Below, in pieces: positions 16,633 through 25,486 of a stretch of DNA of 64,000 bases. Under the pieces are notes generated by a model. The model was not told the origin of the DNA and did no database searches. It saw only the letters and a program-made list of their open reading frames with translations. Positions within the stretch are counted from its first letter, which is position 1; every line of letters starts with the position of its first letter. A program made the translations under genes and the position numbers. Source of the DNA: Niabella sp. (GTDB lineage Bacteria > Bacteroidota > Bacteroidia > Chitinophagales > Chitinophagaceae); assembly GCF_030150205.1 (NCBI RefSeq), contig NZ_JASLGT010000024.1, forward strand, positions 310,001 through 374,000. Reading direction: 5' to 3'.

Positions 16633-19343
16633 GTTTAAGAACTGCTTACAATGAAAGATCCTGGGCCATTGATCTTATTGGTGTCCTCAAAAGTTTATCA
16701 ACCCAGAACAACAGAGCTATTAAAGATGCTGGAGGGGAACAAACAATAAGAACAGACGGTGGTAGCTTGTTCCCGGATGTGCTTTTATTTGGTGATCGTA
16801 CCACTGCCCGTATTCTTCAGGGGTGGGAGCTTAAGATGCCGGATACAGATATAAATGATGTCGATTTTCGTACAAATGCAGAAATGAAAGCACGGGCCCT
16901 TGGTTTAGATAGTTTTATTTTATGGAATGTAGCGTATGTACAATTGTATATACTCGATCCTGGAAGTAATGATTTTGTGCGCTCTAAAACCTGGTCGGAT
17001 CTTGCTGACATAACTACTCGGCAAGGCATTCTTAGCAATAGAGCTAGATGGGAAGCCCTTGCAAAAGAAGTTTTCAAATACTTAAACGATTTGTTTGAGG
17101 GGGGTACCCTGGAGGGGCGCCAATTTATTGAGGCGTATCGTAGCGGTGGCGTAACAGCCTTGATTATGGAAAATGCAGGGCAGATTGCAGAAGCCTTAAA
17201 AGATGCAGCAAGGCGTGACGCGGTATTACGTGCAAATATGATACTTTGGTGGGACCGGTATCGTGCAGAGTATGCAGGCAGTTTGATGGAGCATGTACTG
17301 GCTCAGGTGGTTATCTCTAACTGGATTGGTAAAATACTATTTGCTCATATTTTAAGAGAGAAAGATCATAGAGCTCAACAGGTGGCAGCAATAAGCGAGG
17401 AAACAACGCCAGCAGAAGCTATTGAATTATTTGAGAAGTTATCAGAAGATTGTAATTTCTGGACCATTTTTTCTAATAGCCTGGGACTTGAGCAAATAAC
17501 CGATCGGGCCTGGGATCAGCTAAAACAGTTTAATAAGCTTTTAGCAGACCTTCGCGTTGGCTCAGTTGATCAAACACAGCTATCAAATATTTTAGAAGCA
17601 ACGGTAGAAGTAGCTACCCGCAAATTACGAGGACAATACCCAACACCTATTGAACTGGCGCGCTTACTTGCACACATATGTGTTCGGAATGTTGTTAACG
17701 ATAGAATATATGACCCCTGTTGCGGAAGTGGAACAATTGCACGGGCTGCATTAGAACAAAAATTGGCTGCTGGTGTTTCTCCTGATCTGGCATCTAAAAC
17801 TGTTTTTGCAAGTGACCAAGACCCACAAGCGATACAGATAGCGACTTTTGCCCTGGCTAGACCAGATCTTATGCATATCCCTCTGAGAATTTTTAAAAAA
17901 GATGCCTTTGATTTGGATCCAACTTTAGACATAGAATTTCGTAATCCATCTGATGGCACTCTGTTTTCTGAAAAACTTGGGGCGTTTCAGGCTATAACAA
18001 GCAATTTACCGTTTGTAGCACAAGCCGGACGTAAGCAATATGGAAACGCATTGCAAAAGGTAGTAGCAACAATGGGAATGGGCAAAAGCTTTACTGGACG
18101 TGCAGACGTGGCAGCGTATTTACCTTTTGCATTACATCCTTTACTTTCAGAAGGCGGCAGATTGGGAATTGTAATTACGAACGCCTGGTTAGGAACAGAT
18201 TGGGGAGATGACTTCTACAAGCAACTTAATCGCTACTATGACTTGAAATGTGTTATTACATCCGGGGCTGGTAGATGGTTTAAGAATAGTGATGTGGTAA
18301 CGAACATTCTTATACTGGACAAGAAAATCGACACCGATATTGAAAATAGAGAAGTAAAATATGTTGTATTAACCAGACCGCTTGAGGAAATGTCGGACGA
18401 GGACTCTGTCCAAATTGCTGCGGCTCAAATCGAAATTGGCCAAACGCAAAACGAGACTATGATGATTAGAGCCGTTAATATTTCGGATCTTGAAAGATTT
18501 CGTAATTTGGGATTAGGAGGAAATGCACAGTTTGTAAATTGTGATTGGATCTTAAATCTTCCCTTGGCACCATTAAAAAATACATTTTTTATCAAACGTG
18601 GCGAGCGAAGAGGAAAGAATGATTTGTTTTATCCTAAACCCGGGCATAATATCGAACCCGAATATATTAAACCACTTGCTAAGGGTCCTTCACATTTTAA
18701 ACGATTGAGTGCAAAGGCGACAAAAGAGGCATTTTCATGCCCAAAAACAGAAGAAGAACTTGCTGATTTAGGACACAATGGCGCTCTTAATTGGATAAAG
18801 CGATTTAAAACGGACGAAGTCGTAAGCAAATTGACAAAGCCAGGAAAATTGTGGTATCAAATGGATGCTGATGATTTAGCAGAATTGGTAATGTTTATAA
18901 ACTATAATGATCGCCTTTTTGTTGGCAAAGTCGATCCTCCTGCTTTTGCAGATCAGCGACTTGTTCCTTTGATCCCTAAAACATCTGTTGATATTGACCT
19001 GTATCATGCAATACTGAATTGCACTATTTCAATGTTTATCATTGAAGGAATGGGATTTGGCAGGGGATTGGGCGCTCTTGATCTTAATAAAGATCGTATT
19101 GAAAATTACATGCATGTGCTTGATGTGAGTAAGCTTGATGACAATAGCATCCAGAAAATAAAGGAAGCATTCTTGCCTTTAACTAAAAGAGATATTTTAC
19201 CCGTAGCTGATGAGCTGGAACAACCAGATCGGCAAACATTGGACGATACAGTTATAGAAGCTTTCGGATTAACCGTTGATAGGCAACAGATTTATGATGC
19301 ACTTTTAGCCTTGGTTGAAATTCGCAGAACAGCTCTTGACTAA
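16629..19343 (+). CDS. Fused nuclease-methyltransferase, type IIG/Eco57I-like restriction-modification protein
   Basis: The 904-residue protein begins with a PD-(D/E)XK-like nuclease region: LFPDVLLFGD with D50 and QGWELKMPD with E67-x-K69. A helical linker follows (about 130-330), then an N6-adenine methyltransferase with GQYPTPIELARLL (motif X), DPCCGSGTIARAAL (motif I, about 361) and SNLPF (motif IV, about 458, NPPF-like with Leu). The C-terminal 350 residues may recognise the target sequence. It could cut and methylate alone. The coupled beta-class methyltransferase may protect the second strand. It ends 28 bp from the convergent nuclease gene. Confidence 0.8.
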   Translation: MSLRTAYNERSWAIDLIGVLKSLSTQNNRAIKDAGGEQTIRTDGGSLFPDVLLFGDRTTARILQGWELKMPDTDINDVDFRTNAEMKARALGLDSFILWNVAYVQLYILDPGSNDFVRSKTWSDLADITTRQGILSNRARWEALAKEVFKYLNDLFEGGTLEGRQFIEAYRSGGVTALIMENAGQIAEALKDAARRDAVLRANMILWWDRYRAEYAGSLMEHVLAQVVISNWIGKILFAHILREKDHRAQQVAAISEETTPAEAIELFEKLSEDCNFWTIFSNSLGLEQITDRAWDQLKQFNKLLADLRVGSVDQTQLSNILEATVEVATRKLRGQYPTPIELARLLAHICVRNVVNDRIYDPCCGSGTIARAALEQKLAAGVSPDLASKTVFASDQDPQAIQIATFALARPDLMHIPLRIFKKDAFDLDPTLDIEFRNPSDGTLFSEKLGAFQAITSNLPFVAQAGRKQYGNALQKVVATMGMGKSFTGRADVAAYLPFALHPLLSEGGRLGIVITNAWLGTDWGDDFYKQLNRYYDLKCVITSGAGRWFKNSDVVTNILILDKKIDTDIENREVKYVVLTRPLEEMSDEDSVQIAAAQIEIGQTQNETMMIRAVNISDLERFRNLGLGGNAQFVNCDWILNLPLAPLKNTFFIKRGERRGKNDLFYPKPGHNIEPEYIKPLAKGPSHFKRLSAKATKEAFSCPKTEEELADLGHNGALNWIKRFKTDEVVSKLTKPGKLWYQMDADDLAELVMFINYNDRLFVGKVDPPAFADQRLVPLIPKTSVDIDLYHAILNCTISMFIIEGMGFGRGLGALDLNKDRIENYMHVLDVSKLDDNSIQKIKEAFLPLTKRDILPVADELEQPDRQTLDDTVIEAFGLTVDRQQIYDALLALVEIRRTALD

Positions 19344-19371
19344 ATTCAAAGAATTTGACACTGTTTCATTA

Positions 19372-20322
19372 TTAGAAGTCTTTGTATTTTTCAATAGCCT
19401 CAATACTCTTCTTGATTATTGCTACTTCTTGTTCTTTAGACTCGTTAATAGGAAGTGAAAATTTGAAAATTTCCAAAGAATGTAGGTTACCAACTGATCC
19501 ACCGATAAGCTCTACACTCCCATCAGTTGATATCTCCGCCGTAGGATAATAAATAACAATAATAGGTATACTGAAGTTCGGGCGACCTAGATAGTCCCGA
19601 AGAATAGCAAGTCTATCATACTTCCGTTTATCCGGGTGTGGGTAAAAGTTCGATAATTTTTGTCCATCAATTGAAGAAGACAGGGTATGTTTTTTAAACT
19701 CAATGATGGCTACGGGCAAATAGTTGTTATTTAAAAGAATTAAATCAACGTCACCAGGATATAAACTATCTGATTTGGAAAGGAAACATTCTAAATTAGA
19801 TGTTCCATAAATTAAACCTTTGCTCCCAATTTGTACTGGCCCTCCCGAATGTTGTTTTATCAATTTTTTGAAGTCTTCTATGCTAACAACTTCTGCTTTA
19901 AATTGAAGATTGGAAGTGTCCTTTGATGTCAAAGTAAGAATCAAAATAGAACTCATTTGATTTCCCCAATTGTAATCATCTCTAAAAATAATAAATCGAG
20001 TAGCCAAGCCATGCTGGCTAGAAAAATTCCATAATCTGTTAAGATACTCCAATCCGAATTCATCAATCATAATTTTCGGAAGATTATCTAGTACATCGCT
20101 ATATTCGTAAGGAGTATCTAGTATTCGCTTTATCCAAACTTCTGGCGTCAATGAGAACGGCGTAGCAGACCAATTTATAAAAAAGTCAAAGGAAATTCCA
20201 AAGAGATTGTTTTCAAACAATAGCTCATTTCGAAACCATTTTTCAGGGCTACCACCTGTTGGATGCCTTTTAGGCATAGCTTGCCGATCTGAACATTTTG
20301 ATAAATTGGGCTTGATAAGCAT
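19372..20322 (-). CDS. PD-(D/E)XK family endonuclease, probable restriction enzyme
   Basis: The 316-residue protein contains YPGDVDLILL followed by LPVAIIEFKKHT, giving D193...E208-x-K210, the PD-(D/E)XK catalytic layout. The N-terminal 150 residues are not recognised and may bind DNA. It follows a short RAMA-domain-like gene by 19-20 bp on the same strand and converges on the type IIG-like gene. Together they look like parts of a restriction block. No dedicated methyltransferase is on its own strand, so it may rely on the 15730-16632 enzyme or cut modified DNA. Confidence 0.65.
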   Translation of the reverse strand: MLIKPNLSKCSDRQAMPKRHPTGGSPEKWFRNELLFENNLFGISFDFFINWSATPFSLTPEVWIKRILDTPYEYSDVLDNLPKIMIDEFGLEYLNRLWNFSSQHGLATRFIIFRDDYNWGNQMSSILILTLTSKDTSNLQFKAEVVSIEDFKKLIKQHSGGPVQIGSKGLIYGTSNLECFLSKSDSLYPGDVDLILLNNNYLPVAIIEFKKHTLSSSIDGQKLSNFYPHPDKRKYDRLAILRDYLGRPNFSIPIIVIYYPTAEISTDGSVELIGGSVGNLHSLEIFKFSLPINESKEQEVAIIKKSIEAIEKYKDF

Positions 20323-20341
20323 ATTGACAAATTGATAACTA

Positions 20342-20653
20342 CTATTTATTTATGGCATTAATATACAAGTCTCTATAATGACTTAAATTATACTTTACAT
20401 CCTTTAGTGCAATCTGCCAATAAATCCATCCATTAATACTTTTCCGTTCAATGTACCTTGCTGCCCCGCTTGGGAACGAAAATATTTTTTTTTTGCCATT
20501 TGCTACTACCGTTATTGAGCCATCTTCATTCAATACTCCTTCAACTTCTGGGTTGGACATCGATGTCAGTTTTACATTAGCTTGTAAAATCCCTTTTTCA
20601 AGTATCATCTTTAATGTTACGGCCGTCCTCTCAAATGTATCATTTTTAACCAT
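20342..20653 (-). CDS. Free-standing RAMA-like domain protein
   Basis: The 103-residue protein shows the RAMA (restriction enzyme adenine methylase associated) signature: a short beta stretch with EDGSITVVANGKKKIFSF, then FPSGAARYI and SINGWIYWQI. These match the S-P-S-x-A-A and N-G-W-x-x-W marks of that family. RAMA is usually fused to the C-terminus of methyltransferases or nucleases and is thought to read DNA or methylation. I take ATG 20653 over an upstream in-frame TTG at 20680. It is the first gene of a two-gene unit with the nuclease. Confidence 0.6.
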   Translation of the reverse strand: MVKNDTFERTAVTLKMILEKGILQANVKLTSMSNPEVEGVLNEDGSITVVANGKKKIFSFPSGAARYIERKSINGWIYWQIALKDVKYNLSHYRDLYINAINK

Positions 20654-20758
20654 AATAGACTTATTTGACCTTTGGTGCAAGATAGAGTCAATAATTAAGT
20701 ACCAGCTTATTCTACCTAATCTTTAAACAAAAATAAGCCAATATTAGGTTTTTTTGAT

Positions 20759-21314
20759 TTATAGCAGCTCGGCTGCAACCATGGCCTTCTTTACATCAAC
20801 AAGAGCGTACTCTCCATTTTCAATAAAATACCTTTTGTCAACTAAGTAAGGTTTATTCAGAATTTTATCCACAGCGGTCTTTGCAGTGCCTGTTTTATAC
20901 TGTAAGGGTTCGTTTTTTGATCATTAGGATTAAATGCAATAAAGTCGTAAACGATAGCATTTGTAACTGTAGGGTCAATGGTAGAGAAGCCACTATATTT
21001 CACAACTTGTCCGCCTTTAGGATCGTAAACCTTCACAATGACTGCATTGTTAGTAGAGATAGAAAACCTGACATACTCGCCAATCGCCGCCTTTACAGGT
21101 ACCTTTACGACAGAACTGTTGGTAGGTGTCACCACGGTCTGCTCAGTTTGCAGGCTTGTTTTAAATTTAAGGGAAATGGCTGTTTTTTGCGTTTGAATTG
21201 CTGATCTGCAATACATATGAATTGGATAAGTCGGATCCTCTTTATCATTTGATTTTGAGCAAGCCAGCATAAAACTGGGATTATGACAACTAAAATAGCT
21301 TTAATTTTTTTCAT
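20759..21314 (-). pseudogene. Lipoprotein gene with two single-base frameshifts
   Basis: Translation from ATG 21314 gives MKKIKAILVVIIPVL and then leaves frame. The expected lipobox MLACSKSNDKE is in the next frame, and adding one T to the TTTT run near 21270 joins them. The central part (to about 20922) reads well as a Thr/Val-rich domain. It ends out of frame at an A-run; one more A lets it continue through QYKTGTAKTAVDKILNKPYL to a stop at 20759. The restored product would be about 185 residues. Both breaks are in homopolymers, so sequencing error or true decay are both possible. I do not recognise the domain. Confidence 0.65.
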
Positions 21315-21803
21315 ATTAGTATTGCATATGTTTATCAACCGGGCAAGATATGGCAGCAATTGTTCAGCAATCTATATGCTTCGCTCTGGACTTTAAAAAT
21401 AGTTTTTTTAAGAAAGCAGGCGGTACCATTGTCACTAATATTCGTGACACGCCAATGATTAAAAAGATTTGAAATATGACTGTTTTGGTTATATCTTACA
21501 ATGGCATTGTAAACCTACTTTGGCTTCCCTGAGAATTGCAGCAACCGAACTTTTGGGAAGCCAATTTTTTAAAACCCAGCCATTAAAAATGCTAATTTTT
21601 GAGATTTTATTAACCGAACTAATTACTTTAAACTATGAGCACTTTTTCAAAAATCATTATTGTATGTGATAACGCGGCTCTTTCGGCAGGGCACTTAGCA
21701 TTTTTAATTTGCGACCTAAAAAACTGGTAAGAATTGGGGGGCTTGGGGTATAACTGAATGAAGATAAAATTTGCAACAAAGAGGTTTGTAATTTCAGCAA
21801 TTA
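21315..21803. other. Gene-free region of about 490 bp
   Basis: I see no convincing gene, RNA or strong hairpin here. Short open frames on both strands overlap the tetR 3' end or lack a plausible protein composition. The pieces may be remnants of older insertions. Confidence 0.5.
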
Positions 21804-22433
21804 TTATTTCCTGGTCTGACAACAGAAATTAATAAACAGCTTCATTGTATTGAAAATTCTCTCTTTCCCCTCTTTTCTGGCCAAATCGATTCCACAAACA
21901 GTAACACCATTAGTTTTTGCATGTAGCGTCATATAATAAATGGCCGAAACTAATATAGCGTTTACAGCTCTGAAATCGACATCAGAACCTTTAAGAGGTT
22001 TAGCCATTAATTTAAAAATATTTTCTCCAAATTCTTCCCGCTCCTCAATCAGGTTTTGCATTGATTTATTTTTTTCGCTGATCCCCCATAGGATGATCTT
22101 TTGCATTTCAACAGATTTCTCCAAATACTCAAAGTTATTTTTCAGCAACTCAAAAAGTGCTTCATTTGGCGAGTGCCCGAAAAAGTCCATTGTGTCTTCA
22201 TCGAATACCGCCTGTTCCTGTTTCCAGAAATCAACCTGGTTCAGGTAAGCCTTAATAAGCCCATCAAGACTTTCGAAATAGTCATAAATGAGCTTTTTTC
22301 CTACGCCCGCCGTTTCAGCTACTTTATTAATTTTAATTGCCTGGAAACCGTCTTTCCGCAATATTTTGCCAACAGCTTTAATTAATTTCTGCTTTGTCTT
22401 TTCTTTGTTCCTTTTAATTATTGTTGTTGTCAC
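21804..22433 (-). CDS. TetR family transcriptional regulator
   Basis: The N-terminal 60 residues form a TetR HTH: IKAVGKILRKDGFQAIKINK, VAETAGVGKKLIYDYFESLD, then GLIKAYL. The C-terminal 150 residues are all-helical, as in TetR ligand-binding domains. It is divergent from the lipoprotein/DUF5683 genes at 22628. A perfect 16-bp palindrome (22546-22561) stands between the two, so it likely represses itself and that operon. The ligand is unknown. Confidence 0.85.
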   Translation of the reverse strand: MTTTIIKRNKEKTKQKLIKAVGKILRKDGFQAIKINKVAETAGVGKKLIYDYFESLDGLIKAYLNQVDFWKQEQAVFDEDTMDFFGHSPNEALFELLKNNFEYLEKSVEMQKIILWGISEKNKSMQNLIEEREEFGENIFKLMAKPLKGSDVDFRAVNAILVSAIYYMTLHAKTNGVTVCGIDLARKEGKERIFNTMKLFINFCCQTRK

Positions 22434-22545
22434 GAGTGCCGGTTTTTAAATTAACTCCTGGAATTTTCTTATTTAGCAAATATATTCTTTCTCCCAATTG
22501 ACGATTTTCGAGGCCGGGAAAAGAAAATCAAATTTACTATATTTT

Positions 22546-22561
22546 GTTACCATTTGGTAAC
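22546..22561. promoter_or_regulatory. Palindromic operator candidate for the TetR regulator
   Basis: GTTACCATTTGGTAAC is a perfect inverted repeat (7-bp arms, 2-bp spacer) between the divergent tetR and lipoprotein genes. Palindromes with TTACCA/TGGTAA arms are a common TetR operator form. Confidence 0.6.
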
Positions 22562-22627
22562 TTATAATTACCTTAGTGGAAACTTTTGCCAAAAAAAATC
22601 AAAAAACCACTCCTTAACTATTCTCTG

Positions 22628-23131
22628 ATGAAACACTTTATGCTTCTTTTTTTAATTGCGATTTCAATAGCAAGTTGCAGTAAACAAGCTGTTAAGGAAG
22701 AAAAACCGAAGTCTAAAATTACTGTAACAAAAAATGATTCACCATGGGTGAGCGAAGGTGTTAGTGCACACTATAATGTGGATGAAGACATTGTTCATGT
22801 AATATCAGGAAAGGGTACCGAAACTTTTACGATTTCTTTTAAAAAGAAGAATATTCCATTAGACGGAATAGTAAAAGATTTTTCTGCGGTTGTACAAAGT
22901 GCTCCTTTTTATGGTAGTGCAGCTATTTCAGAAAGATACTTGCTTGAAACAGACAAACCTAACAAACTGAAACTGCTTCTTTTTGAAGATCCTGAACAGC
23001 GAATTGCCTGTGACTTCGTTTTATATTTAAAAAGAGTTGATCAACCCAATACAGCAGAAGAAAGTATTGTTTTTAAGGGGCGGTTTGATGTGCGCTACGA
23101 TTTCTTCTCTTTGAAAGATTTTAAAGACTAA
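22628..23131 (+). CDS. Lipoprotein of unknown function, in the TetR-controlled unit
   Basis: ATG 22628 gives MKHFMLLFLIAISIASCSKQ, a lipoprotein signal with Cys17. An in-frame TTG upstream would add 14 residues and is not needed. The mature part (about 150 residues) is strand-rich with no domain I know; it may be a beta-sandwich. It is the first plus-strand gene after the TetR operator, followed at 74 bp by the DUF5683 gene. Confidence 0.62.
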   Translation: MKHFMLLFLIAISIASCSKQAVKEEKPKSKITVTKNDSPWVSEGVSAHYNVDEDIVHVISGKGTETFTISFKKKNIPLDGIVKDFSAVVQSAPFYGSAAISERYLLETDKPNKLKLLLFEDPEQRIACDFVLYLKRVDQPNTAEESIVFKGRFDVRYDFFSLKDFKD

Positions 23132-23205
23132 TACTCCGGTTCCAATGCCGTGCTGTTTTATCAGCCGTGTGCACGGGGAGATTAAATCATCTATTTCTTT
23201 GCAAC

Positions 23206-23895
23206 ATGCTAATACCTTATAAAATAGTAGTTTTCGTTTTTTTATTTTTTATTTTAAAATCCAATTCAATTGCACAAACTGGAGACAGTATGAAGCAAGA
23301 AAATAAGTTGATTGAAAAAGATACCATCCCAAACAAAAAGGCTTTCCAGACTTATAAAAAAGATGTTTATATCGATAGCGTAGCAAGAAAAGATCCCAGA
23401 TACCGGAATCCCTTTAAAGCAACCATTCGATCTGCAATCTTACCAGGATGGGGACAAGTTTATAATCGGAAAATCTGGAAAGTGCCAATTGTATACGCGG
23501 AATTGGGCATAACCGCTGGTCTCTTTGTTTATAACTACAAATGGTTCAAGCGTTTTCAATATGCGTACTCCGTAGCGTTCAATATTCAACAAGGGAGGGA
23601 TAGCCTGACCGGACCCAATTTCCCAAAAGTTCATGAAAAATTAAAAGAACCATTTTTTTTAATACAGGGAATCCAAGCCCAGGGACTTCAAAGTAATAGA
23701 GGGCAATATAGGCAGGATATGGATTACTCTCTTGTCTTTTTTCTTTTAGGTTGGGTTTTAAATGTAGTAGATGCAACAGTAGATGCCCATTTGAGTACAT
23801 TCGATGTGGGCCAAAAATTGTCCCTAAAAATCCAGCCGCCACCATTGAATACGAACAATCAAATAGGAATGGGCTTGGCAATTCAGTTTAAATGA
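23206..23895 (+). CDS. DUF5683 family membrane protein
   Basis: A signal or first transmembrane segment (about 5-22) precedes the DUF5683 core: PFKATIRSAILPGWGQVYNR, then KIWKVPIVYAELGITAGLFV with a hydrophobic segment. A later helix reads YSLVFFLLGWVLNVVDATVDAH, followed by a short C-terminal strand region. These Bacteroidota proteins are membrane-embedded and of unknown function. ATG 23206 is chosen over an upstream GTG because it places the signal at the N-terminus. It is probably co-transcribed with the preceding lipoprotein. Confidence 0.75.
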   Translation: MLIPYKIVVFVFLFFILKSNSIAQTGDSMKQENKLIEKDTIPNKKAFQTYKKDVYIDSVARKDPRYRNPFKATIRSAILPGWGQVYNRKIWKVPIVYAELGITAGLFVYNYKWFKRFQYAYSVAFNIQQGRDSLTGPNFPKVHEKLKEPFFLIQGIQAQGLQSNRGQYRQDMDYSLVFFLLGWVLNVVDATVDAHLSTFDVGQKLSLKIQPPPLNTNNQIGMGLAIQFK

Positions 23896-24026
23896 AACAT
23901 AAATTTAGGAGGCATTGAATGGGCGAAATTAATTAGCAAATCCTTGTTATGATCTTTTGAAATATACTGACACCCGGCATCTATTCCGTAAATTCCTATG
24001 GTCATTCCAAGACTCATTCACAATTT

Positions 24027-24278
24027 GATGCCATTAAAGCTACTAATCCATGCGGTGCGCTCGCCACTCTCTCTATTCCGGGGCTTTGGCTGTTTGGGGG
24101 TAAAGATGTGCAGGTACCGGTACATTTATCAATAGAACATCTTGACGCACTTAAAGCAAAGGGCAAGCGATACGAATACCGTGTGTTTCCAAACCTGGGA
24201 CATAATATGGCCTTTTCCGGATCACAGGAGCCCGTTACTGGTGCTATTAACTGGATCAATACGATTAAAGTCCGTTGA
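24027..24278 (+). pseudogene. C-terminal remnant of an alpha/beta hydrolase
   Basis: The plus strand reads SIPGLWLFGGKDVQVPVHLS and later YRVFPNLGHNMAFSGSQEPV, ending with a TGA at 24276-24278. This is the acid (GGKD) and histidine (GHN) end of an alpha/beta-hydrolase. No nucleophile elbow or N-terminal two-thirds exists upstream; the frame is closed by a stop near 23963. It is therefore a decayed fragment, likely left by a deletion. The rest of 23896-24452 has no other gene I can support. Confidence 0.6.
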
Positions 24279-24452
24279 AGTACAAATGTGGATTTACAGG
24301 GCATCAAAAACTGAGAATAAATGAAATCAAATAAACTAAGTTTTTAGTTTTAATAAAATAGCTGTAAATTTCAGTCGGCTTCTTAGATAACAGGGCTTTA
24401 TAAAATATTTATTTGACTGAATCAATATGTTCATACCCCTCTCTTTTACCAC

Positions 24453-25427
24453 ATGAAAAAATTAGTACCGCTTTTTATATTCGCCGGACTTGTTGCTTTG
24501 AACTGTTTTTCAAGCCCAAGACCAATTTTTGATCCACTACGGCTCAATAACGATGATAGCACAAAGAATAATTTCGACAGTGCAAAAGCAAATTTTTTCG
24601 CACGATACCGAACTTCAAATCCTGACAGTCAGCAATATTATGAGAATAGGGCCCTGCTCTATTTTTATAAAGTGGTAGACACGACCAAAAAACAAGTGAT
24701 GGATGACAACATCCGCAAGGCGATAGTGTGGTTGTCCGATATGTATTGGAACAAATCATATCCGTCGACCTATAATCTATACAATTTTGTTGGCAAAACA
24801 TATGATGACGATCCTAAACTCATTGAACTATTGACTGCAAGGTTTAAACCCGATTTCAGATCGCAGGAATTTATTAGTATTCATCAAAAGGAATTGATAG
24901 GATTGTTACACCAGAAGGATGTTAATTATATAAAGTATGCTTCAGTAAGAGCGGTGTTAGAAAATGCATATGATAAGGATCAGCTTTTTCGATCTCAGCT
25001 TATGAATGCAGAAAATGAAAAAGATGGAAGCATGGGTTCAAGACTTAAAGACAGCATCGGTTATTACGATAAAAAGAATAGTACTATTATTCATGAAATT
25101 TTAGATAAATATGGATGGCTGGGTACCGACAAAATAGGTTCAAAAGCAAGCAGCGCCATTTTCCTGGTTATCCAGCATAGCAATAGCCCTGAGTTGGAAA
25201 AGTTCAAACCTTTGATTGAAACTGCCTATGCGGAAAAGAAGATCAGCGCAGCGCAGTATGCTCTGTATATTGACCGATACAATGTATATACAACCGGTAA
25301 ACAATTATATGGTACACAATTTTATTATGACCCGGTGAAGAAAAAAGAAATAATGTACCCTCTTCAGGATCCCGTAAACGTCAACAATTTAAGGAAAGGA
25401 ATTGGGCTTGGACCGATGCGCCAGTGA
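24453..25427 (+). CDS. DUF6624 family exported protein
   Basis: A signal peptide (about 1-20, ending NCFSS) is followed by a helical N-terminal half of unknown fold. The C-terminal half has the DUF6624 pattern: DQLFRSQL, then ILDKYGWLGTDKIGSKASSA, a QHSNSPE block, and YALYIDRYNVYTTGKQLYGTQ. The family is common in Bacteroidota and its function is unknown. It converges on a disrupted E-set gene 59 bp away. Confidence 0.75.
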   Translation: MKKLVPLFIFAGLVALNCFSSPRPIFDPLRLNNDDSTKNNFDSAKANFFARYRTSNPDSQQYYENRALLYFYKVVDTTKKQVMDDNIRKAIVWLSDMYWNKSYPSTYNLYNFVGKTYDDDPKLIELLTARFKPDFRSQEFISIHQKELIGLLHQKDVNYIKYASVRAVLENAYDKDQLFRSQLMNAENEKDGSMGSRLKDSIGYYDKKNSTIIHEILDKYGWLGTDKIGSKASSAIFLVIQHSNSPELEKFKPLIETAYAEKKISAAQYALYIDRYNVYTTGKQLYGTQFYYDPVKKKEIMYPLQDPVNVNNLRKGIGLGPMRQ

Positions 25428-25486
25428 TTAAAAGTCTAAATGAGCGGTGAATATAGCCCGTGTTTCATAGTCATATTTAAATCGTT

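Noticed and set aside
21469..21669. 66-codon plus-strand frame before tetR
   Set aside because: Composition is not protein-like and nothing supports its expression.
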